Of a stretch of 64,000 bases of DNA, positions 8,972-18,145 are shown in pieces. Position 1 is the first letter of the stretch. The number at the start of each line of letters is the position of its first letter. The notes beneath the pieces were generated by a model that was given only the letters and a program-made list of their open reading frames with translations, was not told the origin of the DNA and did no database searches. Made by a program: the position numbers and the translations under genes. The stretch comes from Amycolatopsis coloradensis (GTDB lineage Bacteria; Actinomycetota; Actinomycetes; Mycobacteriales; Pseudonocardiaceae), in NCBI RefSeq assembly GCF_037997115.1, contig NZ_CP150484.1:856587-920586 (forward strand). Reading direction: 5' to 3'.

Positions 8972-9030
8972 AAGTACATGAAGGCTCCCCTCCTTGCGCC
9001 TGGCGCAAGGAAGGGAGCCTTCATGTACTT
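8972..9030. terminator. Long hairpin after the mce operon
   Basis: Arms 8972-9000 and 9002-9030 are inverted with a single mismatch (29 bp each), starting AAGTACATGAAGGCTCCC. The hairpin ends 10 nt from the stop codon of the last mce-operon gene, so a terminator role on the minus strand is likely. The half-motif AAGTACATGAAGGC recurs near 61789, showing a dispersed repeat family. Confidence 0.65.
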
Positions 9031-9039
9031 CCGAATCGG

Positions 9040-9657
9040 TCAGGCGGCCGCCAGGGCGGTCACCCGCCACCTCCCCTCGGCCCGTTCCGCGCTGACGCTC
9101 AGCTGAGCCGCACCGGTACTGCGTTGCCCGTCCCCGCGCACGCCGGTCTGGTCCAGGAACACCAGCAGCGACGCCCGGTCCCCGTCGAGGACCTTCACTC
9201 CCGAGACCACCGCGGTCGAGGTCACGACCAGTTTCTGCTCCGCCGCGAGCCCCCGGACCTGTGCGAACAGCTGGTCGTACTGTCCCAGCGCCGGACCGGT
9301 GAGGACCTCTTTCGCGGCTTGCTCGCTCTTGGCGGGGTCGTCGTAGCGGTAGGAGAAGACCGTGCCGAGCGCCTTGCCGATCTGCTCGCTCACCTCCGCG
9401 GTGGTGGCGACGTCGGTCAACGCCGTGTTGTGCGCCAGCACCGCCGTGGTGTCCCGCGCCTCGATGGCGAACCACCCCGCGAGGCCCGCCATCACCAGCG
9501 CGACCGCGCCCAGCACCACCGCACCGCGCCGCCGCACCGGAGCGACGGCGGGAGCATCCTCGGGTACGTCAAGCACAGCAACCCGCGTGCTCGCGCCCAT
9601 CTTCCCGGCGACCTTCACCGCGCGCCGCGCCGGTTTGACGGCTCGTTTCGTGGTCAT
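9040..9657 (-). CDS. Mce-associated membrane protein (distal)
   Basis: This 205-residue protein has a basic Lys/Arg-rich cytoplasmic N-terminus (about 50 residues), one membrane helix (about 50-70) and an extracytoplasmic domain of the SnoaL/VirB8-like type usual for Mce-associated (Mas) proteins, ending in RWRVTALAAA. ATG 9657 has a strong GGAGG ahead of it. It is the last gene of the mce operon, 11 nt after the previous gene. Mas proteins are thought to stabilise the Mce lipid transporter; this role is inferred from the family. Confidence 0.75.
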   Translation of the reverse strand: MTTKRAVKPARRAVKVAGKMGASTRVAVLDVPEDAPAVAPVRRRGAVVLGAVALVMAGLAGWFAIEARDTTAVLAHNTALTDVATTAEVSEQIGKALGTVFSYRYDDPAKSEQAAKEVLTGPALGQYDQLFAQVRGLAAEQKLVVTSTAVVSGVKVLDGDRASLLVFLDQTGVRGDGQRSTGAAQLSVSAERAEGRWRVTALAAA

Positions 9658-9668
9658 CCCGTCCTCCG

Positions 9669-10172
9669 TCAGGGCTTTCCGGTGTCGGTCACCGGCACCT
9701 GGCCGAGCGACGTGACCCGCCACCCGTCCGGTGTCCGGTTCAGGCCGGCGCGGAACCGGTTGTGCTTGGTCACCGCTTCCCCGCCTTCGGGCCGCACCTC
9801 GAGTTCGACCGAAGCGATCACCTCGGCCGTTCCACCGCCACTGTCCACTTCGGTCACCGCGGCGTCGACGACCCGGCCGGTGGTCACGGTCTTCGCCTGG
9901 CCGATCCGGCCGAGACCGCCTTCACGGTCGCGCGCCAGTTCGTCGTGCAACGCGCCGCCGGACAGGTTCAGCCAGTTCTGGTAGCCCTGCTCCGCCTGCC
10001 GGTAGTCCAAAGTGGTCAGAGCGGCGACAGCCTGTTTGCCCACCTGCAACGCTTCCTCGCGGACCGTCGCCCGCGCGACGCCTTCGTCATGGCTCGCGTT
10101 CCACCACGAGTAGCCGAACCAAGCCGCCAAAACCGTGGCGATCGCGGCGAGGAACGCGGCGATTCGAGTCAT
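9669..10172 (-). CDS. Mce-associated membrane protein (proximal)
   Basis: This 167-residue protein starts with an N-terminal membrane helix (AAFLAAIATVLAAWFGY) and continues with an extracytoplasmic alpha+beta domain, ending in DGWRVTSLGQVPV, a fold typical of Mas proteins. ATG 10172 lies 5 nt from the mceF stop. Together with the next gene it forms the usual pair of accessory genes at the end of an actinobacterial mce operon. Confidence 0.75.
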   Translation of the reverse strand: MTRIAAFLAAIATVLAAWFGYSWWNASHDEGVARATVREEALQVGKQAVAALTTLDYRQAEQGYQNWLNLSGGALHDELARDREGGLGRIGQAKTVTTGRVVDAAVTEVDSGGGTAEVIASVELEVRPEGGEAVTKHNRFRAGLNRTPDGWRVTSLGQVPVTDTGKP

Positions 10173-10177
10173 GGCCT

Positions 10178-11278
10178 TCACCTTCCCGGCACGTTCTGCG
10201 AGCCGCGCACGTTCGTGGGGTTGCCCTTGGGCAGGGCACAGCGCGCCGCGGTGTTCAACGGACGCGGCGAAGTGTCGAGTCCGTCGCGGTAGGCGGTCCC
10301 GTAACCGGTGACGCACGGCGGCGGATCGAAGAACGTCAGCGAGAGACCGACGCGCGCGCCGTCGGGTCCCATGATCGCGTGCCCCGCGGCGACCGCTTTC
10401 GGCGCGGTGACCAGCAGTTGTTCGAGGCCGTCCTGGCGCGTTTCCAGCACGTCCGCGGTGGTCAGCAGGTTGGCCAGCAGGATGCCGAGGCTGGGGCCGG
10501 TCTCCCGCAGAAGCGTGCTGACCTCGTTCGCGGCCGCGGGGACGGCCGGGATCAGCCGCCGCAGATCGCCGTCGGTGCTCTTCAAGGTCGCGGCGAGCAG
10601 TTTCGCGTTGGCACCGAACGAGCGGATCGCGTCCGCCTGCGAGACCTGGGTGTCGAGCACGGTCTGCGCGTCGGTCACGAGCCGGGTCAGCGGGCCGACA
10701 TGCGCGCTCGCCTCCTGCACGAACTCGATCCCCCGCCCGACGAGCTGGTCCAGCGCCGGCCCGGCGTCGGACGTCGCGTTGTACAGCTCGTCGACCACGG
10801 TCCGCAGGGCGGGCTTCGGCACCGAATTGGCGAAAGAGTCCACACTGGACAGGACGATGTCCACCGGCAGTGGGATCTTCGTGTCCGCCTCGGCGATCAC
10901 CGAACCGTCGCGCAGCATGGCGCCGTCGCCGCGGCGCGGCCGCAGATCGACGTACTGCTCGCCGACGGCGGATCGGTTGGCGACGACGGCTTCGGTGTCC
11001 GCGGGCACTTCCGGGCCGCCTGGCTCGATTTCGAGATCGACCTCCATCCCGGAGGCCGTCAGCCGCAGTTCACCGACCCGGCCGATCGGCACGCCCCGGT
11101 AGGTGACTTCGGCGTTGGTGAAGATGCCACCACCGGTGGCGAGCCGCACTTTGACGGTGTACCCGCGATCGAGCACCAGTTTGTCCAGGCCCGCGTACGT
11201 CGCGCCCACGTACGCGACGCCGAGGACCGCGATGGTCACGAAGACCACCAGCTGGACGCGGACGAACTTGGTCAGCAT
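10178..11278 (-). CDS. mceF: MceF, Mce-family lipid-transport protein
   Basis: This 366-residue sixth Mce subunit has an N-terminal membrane anchor (LVVFVTIAVLGVAYVGATY), then the MCE domain (residues about 37-115, with TYRGVPIGRVGEL), then a long helical region and a Pro/Gly-rich tail with four Cys. Mce subunits form a hexameric tube that carries lipids or sterols across the envelope in mycolata and relatives. The start ATG 11278 overlaps the mceE stop by one base (TGATG), indicating translational coupling. Confidence 0.88.
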   Translation of the reverse strand: MLTKFVRVQLVVFVTIAVLGVAYVGATYAGLDKLVLDRGYTVKVRLATGGGIFTNAEVTYRGVPIGRVGELRLTASGMEVDLEIEPGGPEVPADTEAVVANRSAVGEQYVDLRPRRGDGAMLRDGSVIAEADTKIPLPVDIVLSSVDSFANSVPKPALRTVVDELYNATSDAGPALDQLVGRGIEFVQEASAHVGPLTRLVTDAQTVLDTQVSQADAIRSFGANAKLLAATLKSTDGDLRRLIPAVPAAANEVSTLLRETGPSLGILLANLLTTADVLETRQDGLEQLLVTAPKAVAAGHAIMGPDGARVGLSLTFFDPPPCVTGYGTAYRDGLDTSPRPLNTAARCALPKGNPTNVRGSQNVPGR

Positions 11279-12258
11279 CAGCGGCCACCACTGTTCTTGA
11301 AGGTCAGGAACGTGTTCAGGTAGTCACCGCGGATGGCTTCGAGCGCGGCGTCGGGGAATGGGAAGGTGAAGATCATCTCCATCGCCTTCGGCAGTTTGTC
11401 CCCGGAGTCGGCCAGCTTCCGCAGCAACGGTTCGAGCGCCTTGAGGTCGGCGACGAGGTCGTCCTTGCCGCGGTTCACCGTGTCGACCGCGACCGAGGTC
11501 AGCCCGTCCAGCGATTTGAGCATCCCGACCAGCGCCTGACGCTGCTGGTTCAGCACCTCGATGCCGGGGGTGAGCCCGTTCAGCGTCGCCTTGATCTCCT
11601 CGGTGTTCGCGTTCAGCGTCGCCGCGAGCTTGTTGACGCTCTCGATGGCGCGAGTGATCTCGGCCTTGTGTTCGTCGAGGCCGCGCACGAACGTGTCCAA
11701 ATTGGACAGCAGGCTGCGTGCCGCGCTTTCCTTGCCGCCGAGCGCGTCGTTGAGTTCACGGGTGATGTTCTGCACCTGCGCGACGCCACCACCGTTGAGC
11801 AGCAGGGAAAGCGCACCGAACACCTCCTCGATCTCCGGGGTCAGCGAAGAACTGGCCAGCGGGATCACCGCGCCGTCGACCAGCCGCCCGCTCGGGGTCC
11901 CCTCGGAAGGCGGCGCGAGCTCGACGAACTTCTCGCCGAGGATGCTCGCCTGCCGCAGGCGTGCGACGGAGTTGGCAGGCAGGTTCACGTCCCCGTTGAC
12001 GAGCAGGCCGACCACCGCGCTTCGGCCGTCCGGCGCCAGCTCGACGGTCCGCACCTGACCGACCGGGACATCGTTGACCTTCACCCCGGACTGGGGCACG
12101 AGGTCCAGCACGTTCGTGAAGCTCGCCGTGACGCGGATCGGGCGCTCGCCCAGCGCGGCCCCGCCCGGCAGCGGGATGTCGTAGACGTCGACACCGCCGC
12201 TGCAGCCGGTGGCGGCCAGCACGAGGACCAGGACGGCGGATAGTGTCCTGGTTTTCAT
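11278..12258 (-). CDS. mceE: MceE, Mce-family lipoprotein
   Basis: This 326-residue Mce subunit is a lipoprotein: the signal sequence ends in the lipobox LAATGC, with Cys19 as the lipidated residue, which is the hallmark of the fifth Mce gene (LprK type). The MCE domain follows (VKVNDVPVGQVRTVEL) and then a long coiled-coil-forming helical region. The start overlaps the mceD stop by 4 nt (ATGA). Confidence 0.9.
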   Translation of the reverse strand: MKTRTLSAVLVLVLAATGCSGGVDVYDIPLPGGAALGERPIRVTASFTNVLDLVPQSGVKVNDVPVGQVRTVELAPDGRSAVVGLLVNGDVNLPANSVARLRQASILGEKFVELAPPSEGTPSGRLVDGAVIPLASSSLTPEIEEVFGALSLLLNGGGVAQVQNITRELNDALGGKESAARSLLSNLDTFVRGLDEHKAEITRAIESVNKLAATLNANTEEIKATLNGLTPGIEVLNQQRQALVGMLKSLDGLTSVAVDTVNRGKDDLVADLKALEPLLRKLADSGDKLPKAMEMIFTFPFPDAALEAIRGDYLNTFLTFKNSGGR

Positions 12259-13259
12259 TTCGCCCCCGAGAATTCGGTGAGGTTCCCTCGGCCGTCCAGC
12301 GTTCCCGCGCCCTGGTTGTACGCGCCGAGCACGTTCGCCAGCGCGTTCGGCGCGGCATCGAGTGCTTCGCTCAGCGACGCCTTCTGCCGGCTGAGCAGCT
12401 TGGTGATCTCGGCGAGCTTGTCCACATCGGACTTGACCTTGCCCCGGTTGTCCTTGATGAAGCCCTGCACCACGCTGAGCGCTTCGGTCAGTTCGGTCAT
12501 CGCGCCGGAGAACTGGTCCCGCTGATCGGCAAGGATCTTGCTCAGCGAGGAGATCTGCTGGATCGCCTGTTTCACCTTGCCGTCGTTCGAAGCGAGCATC
12601 GCGGTGAACTTGCTGATGTTGTCGACCGAGTTGAACAGGTCGTCCTTGGAATCGCTCGCGGTCCTGGCGAACTCGCCGAGGTTCTTGATCGCTTCGCCGA
12701 GCTTGCCGCCGTTACCGTCGAGGTACTCCGCGGCCTTGGTCAGGACGTCGCTGACCGCGCCGTCCCGGTTGGCGCCCTTCGGCCCCAGCGCGGTCATCAG
12801 CTGGTTGAGGCTGCCCAGGAGTTCGTCGACCTCGACCGGGGTGACGGTCCGCTCGGGCGCGATCCGTCCGTCGTCGGCCAGTTCCGGCCCGCCGACGTAC
12901 ACCGGGGTGAGCTGCACGTACCGGTCGGCGACCAGGCTCGGCGTGATCACGACGGCGCCGACGTCGGCGGGCAGCTTGACCTCGGGCCGGACTGTCATGG
13001 TCACCTCGACGTTCGTGCCGCGCGGTTCGACCTTGGTCACCGAACCGATCGGGACACCGAGCACCCGCACCTCGGTGTTCGGGTACACCCCGACGGTCGC
13101 GGTGAAGAACCCGGTCAGGACACGGTCGGCCTGCCTGGTCAGCAGCGGCCAGGCCGCCGTCACGAGGAGCCCGGCGACGACGGCGAGCGCGAGCCTCCGT
13201 ACCCAGGCCCGCCGCCGGGCCTGCGCCCCGAGATCCGACAACGTGAAGTGGCGCCCCAT
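12255..13259 (-). CDS. mceD: MceD, Mce-family protein
   Basis: This 334-residue subunit has a membrane anchor (about 22-40), an MCE domain with VRVLGVPIGSVTKVEP and the LPADVGAVV segment, then a long helical part with regular heptads predicted to line the transport tunnel. Its start shares one base with the mceC stop. It lacks the long Pro-rich C-terminus of some homologues. Confidence 0.88.
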   Translation of the reverse strand: MGRHFTLSDLGAQARRRAWVRRLALAVVAGLLVTAAWPLLTRQADRVLTGFFTATVGVYPNTEVRVLGVPIGSVTKVEPRGTNVEVTMTVRPEVKLPADVGAVVITPSLVADRYVQLTPVYVGGPELADDGRIAPERTVTPVEVDELLGSLNQLMTALGPKGANRDGAVSDVLTKAAEYLDGNGGKLGEAIKNLGEFARTASDSKDDLFNSVDNISKFTAMLASNDGKVKQAIQQISSLSKILADQRDQFSGAMTELTEALSVVQGFIKDNRGKVKSDVDKLAEITKLLSRQKASLSEALDAAPNALANVLGAYNQGAGTLDGRGNLTEFSGAK

Positions 13260-14269
13260 CAGCGTCCCCCCTTCCTCGAAGGCATGCAGCTGCCCGGCGT
13301 GCCGCCGGTCGGGACGAGCCCGCAGATGTAGGTGTCGATCCAGCGGCCGTTGCCGACCGCGTTGCCGAGCAGGCGGTAGAAGGGCCCGGCCAGCCGCAGG
13401 CTCTCGTTGAGCTTGTCCTGGTTCCGCAGCAGCACGGTGGCGACCCGATCGAGCTGGTCGAGCGCCGGGCCGAGCGTCTTCTGGTTGTCCGCCACCAGTC
13501 CCTTGAGCTGGATCGACAGGTTCTTCACCCCGCTGAACAGCTTCGCGATGGCGTCCTTGCGCGCGTTCAGCTCCGTGAGGAGGGTGTTCCCGTCGCGGAT
13601 CAGCGCCTCGATCTGCTGCGAGCGGTCCCCGAGCGTCTTCGACACCTTGTTCGTGTTCTCGAACAGCTTCACCAGCTCCTGGTCGCGGGAGGCGAGCGTC
13701 TTGGACAGCGCGGTGATGCCGTCGAACGCGGTCCGGACCTCCTGCGGGGTGGAGGCGCCGAGCGTTTCCGACAAGGTCCCGAACGCCTTCGCCAGCTGGT
13801 CGGTGTCGATCGCTCCCACCGTGTTCGCTAGGTCGTTGAACACCGTGGTGACGTCGTACGGGGAACTCGTGCGCTGCACCGGGATCGGCTCGTCCGGATC
13901 GAGATCCGCGTTGCCGACCGGGTCGAGGACCAGGTTCTTCTGCCCCAGCAGGGTCTTGATCTTGATCGCGGCGGTGGTGCGGTTGCCGATCCAGGTGTCC
14001 TTGACCCGGAACAGGACCTTGACCCGGCCACCGTCCAGCAGCACGTCGGAGACCTCGCCGACCTTGACCCCGGCCACGCGGACCTCGTCGTTGCGTTTGA
14101 GACCCGCGGCTTCGGTGAATTCGGCCGCGTACGTGGTTCCGCCGCCGACCAGCGGGAGATCGTCGGAGAAGAAGGTGGCCGAGCCCGCCACCGCCATCAG
14201 CAGTGCCGTGACGGCGCCGACGACGATCGGGTTGCGGCTGCGGAACGGTTTGATCCTCGGCGCTTTCAC
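13259..14269 (-). CDS. mceC: MceC, Mce-family protein
   Basis: This 336-residue subunit starts at GTG 14269, which overlaps the mceB stop as GTGA; the frame continues upstream but that part lies over mceB. It has a membrane anchor (about 15-33), an MCE domain with VRVAGVKVGEVSDVLL, a helical region, and a C-terminal segment with paired Cys (YICGLVPTGGTPGSC) shared with mceB. Confidence 0.87.
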   Translation of the reverse strand: MKAPRIKPFRSRNPIVVGAVTALLMAVAGSATFFSDDLPLVGGGTTYAAEFTEAAGLKRNDEVRVAGVKVGEVSDVLLDGGRVKVLFRVKDTWIGNRTTAAIKIKTLLGQKNLVLDPVGNADLDPDEPIPVQRTSSPYDVTTVFNDLANTVGAIDTDQLAKAFGTLSETLGASTPQEVRTAFDGITALSKTLASRDQELVKLFENTNKVSKTLGDRSQQIEALIRDGNTLLTELNARKDAIAKLFSGVKNLSIQLKGLVADNQKTLGPALDQLDRVATVLLRNQDKLNESLRLAGPFYRLLGNAVGNGRWIDTYICGLVPTGGTPGSCMPSRKGGR

Positions 14270-15279
14270 CGGCACCGTCCCTGGGTCAGCGGGATCCCGA
14301 CCGGCGGGCCGCCCGGGGCGGGCGGCGCGTCCGATTTCACCGAGCACAGGTAGAAGTTGAACCACGAGCCGTACGAGACCATCGAGCCCATGCGGTCCAG
14401 CTTCTTCGGGAGGTTCGCCAGGAACTGCTCGAACACCGGGGTGTTGTCGGCCAGGTTCTTCGAGAGGTCGCCGAGGGTGTTGATGCTGTCCTTCAACGGC
14501 GCGCGGCCGTCCTGGAGCAGATCCGCGGTGGCGGTGGTGAGCTCCCCGAGCCCGCCGATCGCCTGCCCGATGGGTTTCGCGTCGCCGGCGAGCCCGGAGA
14601 CCAGCTGCGCGGTGACGTCGACGAGTTTGTCGAACTGGTCGCCCTGGGAGTTGAGCGTGTCGAGCACCGTGTTGAGGTTCCCGACCACTTGTCCGATCAC
14701 CTCGTCCTTGCCCGCCAGGGTGTTCGTGAGGGAGGCGGTGTGTTCGAGCAGGCTGTCGATGGTGCTCCCCTCGCCCTGCAGCACCTGGACGATCTCGAAC
14801 GACAGCTGGTTGACGTCACTCGGCGAAAGTGCCTGGAACAGCGGCTTGAATCCGTTGAACAACGCGGTCAGATCCAGCGCGGGATGCGTCCGCTCCGGCG
14901 GGATCAACGCGCCGTCGTCGAGCACCGCCGGCCCGTCCGGGCCGGGATCGATCGAGAGATATCGCTGGCCGACGAGGTTGCGGTACCTGATGGTGACCGT
15001 GGCCCCGGCGGTGAGGCGGCGCTTGTTCTCGACCGAGAACCGCACGTCCGCCAGCCGACGCTCGACCACCCCGACCGAATCCACCTGGCCGATGCGGACA
15101 CCGGACATCCGGACCTCGTCACCGGGGTTGACCGACGTGGCGTCGGTGAACCTGGCGGTGTAGCCGACCGTCGTGCCGACCCCGGAGTTGGCGATGGTGA
15201 TGGCCAGGATCCCGGTGGCCACCACGGTGATCACGAAGAAGACCAGGCCTTTGATCGCCGGCCCCGCGATACCCCTCAT
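14266..15279 (-). CDS. mceB: MceB, Mce-family protein
   Basis: This 337-residue subunit starts at ATG 15279 inside an ATGA overlap with mceA. The N-terminal helix LVFFVITVVATGILAITI anchors it, the MCE domain carries VRMSGVRIGQVDSVGV and YLSIDPG, and the C-terminus has the conserved SWFNFYLC motif typical of the MceB group. Confidence 0.88.
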   Translation of the reverse strand: MRGIAGPAIKGLVFFVITVVATGILAITIANSGVGTTVGYTARFTDATSVNPGDEVRMSGVRIGQVDSVGVVERRLADVRFSVENKRRLTAGATVTIRYRNLVGQRYLSIDPGPDGPAVLDDGALIPPERTHPALDLTALFNGFKPLFQALSPSDVNQLSFEIVQVLQGEGSTIDSLLEHTASLTNTLAGKDEVIGQVVGNLNTVLDTLNSQGDQFDKLVDVTAQLVSGLAGDAKPIGQAIGGLGELTTATADLLQDGRAPLKDSINTLGDLSKNLADNTPVFEQFLANLPKKLDRMGSMVSYGSWFNFYLCSVKSDAPPAPGGPPVGIPLTQGRCR

Positions 15280-16499
15280 CGGACGGTCACCTCCGTACCA
15301 CGCAAGGCCGGGCCCACGAGCACGCTGCTCCAGTCCGGGACCTCGGCCGGCTTCATCCCGAGCGACGGCGCCAGCAGCTCGGCGACCAGCCCCCGCTCCC
15401 CCTTCGAATTGGCCGGGCCGAGGTCCCCATCGGCGGCGAACGCCACCGCCGCCGAAGTCCCGCCGCCGCCGTAGCAGCGCGGCCCGCCCTTCTGGTCGAA
15501 CCGCGGATCGTCCCGGCCCGGCACGTATTTGTCGCGCGGGTCGTGGACGGACAACGTCACGTGCAGTCCCGGCTCCCCGGTTCCCTTGCCCAAAGCCTTC
15601 TCCATCACCGGCTTGAGCCGGTTCACCGCGTCGAACAGGCAAGGGAACTCGGGCGAATAGCGGGAAAGCAGCTCGAGTGTCGGCCTGCTCTTCACGCTGA
15701 CGCCGATGATGTTGTCCTTGTTCTGCACCAGGAACTTGTTCAGGTCCCCGCTCGCGGTGGTGACGCTGGCGTACAGCTTGTCGAGGTCCGCCCGAGTGTC
15801 CACAATGGTCTTCGCGGTGGTGGAGAGATCCGAGAGCGCCTTGAGGATGTCCGGCGCGGCGCCGGTGTACAGATCCGCCACGTCGGCGAGACCGGTGATG
15901 TCCGCCTTGAACTGCGGCATCAGCGGGTTCACCTGGCTGAGCAGGTCGTTGAGCTGCACGATGCTGTCCCCCAAGGACTTCCCGCGGTTGTCGAGCGCGA
16001 GCGAGATCGCGCCCAGCGAACTGTTCAGTTTCTGCGGCTGCACCGCACGCAGCAGCGGCAGCAGATCGCCGAGGACGCGTTCCAGCTCGATCGCGTTGGA
16101 AGACCGGTCCTGGCCGATGACGTCGCCGTCGCGCAGCGAACCTCCCGCGGGCCGCTCCGGGAGCACGAGGTTGACGTAACGCTCGCCGAACACCGTCTTC
16201 GGCAGCAACCGCGCCGAGACGTTGCGCGGCAGCTGATCGATCTTCGCCGGGTCGATGGCGAGATCGATCTCCGCGCCTTCCGCGGTGCCCCGCACCGCCC
16301 TGACCTCGCCGAACGGGACGCCGCGGACCTTGACCTCGGCGGGCGGGGCCAGCTGGTTGCCGACCCTGTCGGTCTTGAGCGTGACCAGTTCCGCGCGGTC
16401 GAAGTCCTTGTTGAAGATGGCGACGGCGAGCCAGCCGAGCAGCACCAGGATGACGAGGAAGACCACCCCCGCCGCCTGCGTCCGGGCGCGCGCGCTCAT
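15276..16499 (-). CDS. mceA: MceA, Mce-family protein
   Basis: This 407-residue first Mce subunit starts at ATG 16499, overlapping the yrbEB stop by ATGA. It has an N-terminal anchor (VVFLVILVLLGWLAVAIF), an MCE domain with VKVRGVPFGEVRAV and FGERYVNLVLP, and a long C-terminal domain with several Cys. The position after yrbEAB and before mceB is canonical. Confidence 0.88.
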   Translation of the reverse strand: MSARARTQAAGVVFLVILVLLGWLAVAIFNKDFDRAELVTLKTDRVGNQLAPPAEVKVRGVPFGEVRAVRGTAEGAEIDLAIDPAKIDQLPRNVSARLLPKTVFGERYVNLVLPERPAGGSLRDGDVIGQDRSSNAIELERVLGDLLPLLRAVQPQKLNSSLGAISLALDNRGKSLGDSIVQLNDLLSQVNPLMPQFKADITGLADVADLYTGAAPDILKALSDLSTTAKTIVDTRADLDKLYASVTTASGDLNKFLVQNKDNIIGVSVKSRPTLELLSRYSPEFPCLFDAVNRLKPVMEKALGKGTGEPGLHVTLSVHDPRDKYVPGRDDPRFDQKGGPRCYGGGGTSAAVAFAADGDLGPANSKGERGLVAELLAPSLGMKPAEVPDWSSVLVGPALRGTEVTVR

Positions 16500-17335
16500 C
16501 CGGACACCTTCACGGTCGTGGTGGCGCCCCAGATCGCCAGGCTGAGGAACAGATCCAGCACGCTGATCAGCACGATCGACGTCCGCACGGCGCGGCCGAC
16601 CGCGACCCCGACGCCCGCCGGGCCGCCCGCGGCGCGATAGCCGTAGAAACAGTGCGTGAGGATGACGCCGACGCTGAAGACGAGGACCTTGGCGAACGAC
16701 CACAGCACGTCTTCAGGCGGCAGGAACAGGGAAAAGTAGTGGTCGTAGGTTCCGCCGGACTGTCCGAAGAAGACGACCGTGGTCACCCGCGAGCCGAGGT
16801 AGGAGATCAGCAGGCCGATCACGTAGAGCGGGATGATCGCGATGAATCCGGCCACGATCCGGGTGGTGACGAGGTAGGGCATGCTGCGCACGGCCATCAC
16901 TTCGAGCGCGTCGATCTCTTCGGAGATCCGCATGGCGCCCAGTTGTGCGGTGAACCCGGCGCCGACCGTCGCGGACAACGCGAGCCCCGCCGACAGCGGA
17001 GCGATCTCGCGGGTGTTGAAGTACGCGGTGAGGAAGCCGGTCATCGCGGAGATGTTGATCTGGTTCAGCGCGCTGAAACCCTGCAGCCCCACCGTGATCC
17101 CGGTGAACACGCACAGACCGACCATCACTCCGACGGTCCCGCCGATCACCGCGAGGGCCCCGCTGCCGAAGGTCACTTCGGCGAGCAGGCGTACCACTTC
17201 CCGGAAGTAGCGGGTGACCGCCATCGGGATCGCCGCGAGCGCGCGGATGTAGAACAGCAACTGGTCGCCCAGCTCGAAAAGACTGTTGCCGGGGCGTTTG
17301 AACGCCTCGCGGGCCCGTTCGGGGACGCTGGTCAC
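16496..17335 (-). CDS. yrbEB: YrbEB, MlaE-type permease of the Mce system
   Basis: This 279-residue integral membrane permease of the MlaE/YrbE family has about five to six membrane helices. The conserved EEIDALEVMAV loop, which couples to the MceG/MlaF ATPase, is present. It pairs with YrbEA to form the inner-membrane part of the transporter. No MceG ATPase gene is in the window; in actinomycetes it is usually encoded elsewhere. It starts 4 nt after the yrbEA stop. Confidence 0.9.
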   Translation of the reverse strand: MTSVPERAREAFKRPGNSLFELGDQLLFYIRALAAIPMAVTRYFREVVRLLAEVTFGSGALAVIGGTVGVMVGLCVFTGITVGLQGFSALNQINISAMTGFLTAYFNTREIAPLSAGLALSATVGAGFTAQLGAMRISEEIDALEVMAVRSMPYLVTTRIVAGFIAIIPLYVIGLLISYLGSRVTTVVFFGQSGGTYDHYFSLFLPPEDVLWSFAKVLVFSVGVILTHCFYGYRAAGGPAGVGVAVGRAVRTSIVLISVLDLFLSLAIWGATTTVKVSG

Positions 17336-17339
17336 GGGA

Positions 17340-18143
17340 TCAGGTTCCCTTCGCCGGGACGAGCTGCAGGTACAGCGCGGTCAGGATCGTGTTGACGAAG
17401 AACAGGAGCAGGAACGTGATCACCACCGACTGGTTGACGACGTCGCCCACGCCTTTGGGGCCGCCCTTGGGGTTCAGGCCCCGGTAGGCGGCGACGACGC
17501 CGGCGAGGAAACCGAAGATGAACGCCTTGATCGAGCTGACCACGAGGTCGGGCAGCTGGGCGAGCGCGTTGAAACTCGCGAGGTACGCGCCCGGCGTCCC
17601 GCCCTGCACGATGACGTTGAAGAAGTAGCCGCCGAGCACGCCGACGACGCTGACCAAACCGTTCAGCAGCACCGAAACGCCGATGGCCGCCTGCACACGG
17701 GGCACGATCAGCCGGTGGATCGGCGAGACGCCGAGCACCTCCATCGCGTCGATCTCCTCGCGGATGGAGCGGGCGCCCAGATCCGCGCAGATCGCCGAAC
17801 CGCCCGCTCCCGCGATGATCAGCGTGGTCACGATCGGGCTGGCCTGCTGCACCACCGCGAGGACGCTCGCGGCGCCGTTGAACTGCTGTGCGCCGATCTG
17901 GCTCGTGAGCGAACCCAGTTGCAGCGAGATGACCGCGCCGAACGGGATCGACACGAGGATCGCGGGGGTGATCGACACGCTCGCGATGAACCAGAACTGC
18001 TGGATGAACTCGCGGACCTGCACCGGGCGGCGGAACATCGCGAGGACGACGTCGATCCCCATGGCGCACATGCGGCCGAACTCGCGCAGGCCCGCGGCGG
18101 CCTTCTCCGGCGCGCGGGCGAGCAGGGCGACTGGATTGGCCAT
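17340..18143 (-). CDS. yrbEA: YrbEA, MlaE-type permease of the Mce system
   Basis: This 267-residue permease has the same fold as YrbEB. The coupling loop reads REEIDAMEVLGVSPIHRLIVP and five hydrophobic segments are visible. ATG 18143 is taken as start because it gives the usual N-terminus (MANPVALLARAPEKA) and lies 2 nt from the stop of the preceding secreted-protein gene. Confidence 0.9.
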   Translation of the reverse strand: MANPVALLARAPEKAAAGLREFGRMCAMGIDVVLAMFRRPVQVREFIQQFWFIASVSITPAILVSIPFGAVISLQLGSLTSQIGAQQFNGAASVLAVVQQASPIVTTLIIAGAGGSAICADLGARSIREEIDAMEVLGVSPIHRLIVPRVQAAIGVSVLLNGLVSVVGVLGGYFFNVIVQGGTPGAYLASFNALAQLPDLVVSSIKAFIFGFLAGVVAAYRGLNPKGGPKGVGDVVNQSVVITFLLLFFVNTILTALYLQLVPAKGT

Positions 18144-18145
18144 CG

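Larger units (their letters stand above)
8665..9039. other. Repeat-rich convergent intergenic region
   Basis: This 375-nt gap between convergent genes is filled by three long imperfect inverted repeats (8714-8768, 8805-8843, 8972-9030), listed separately. No protein gene could be supported here. Confidence 0.7.

Noticed and set aside
8665-9039. Insertion-sequence remnant
   Set aside because: The inverted repeats are short hairpins without transposase sequence or flanking target duplications that I can see.
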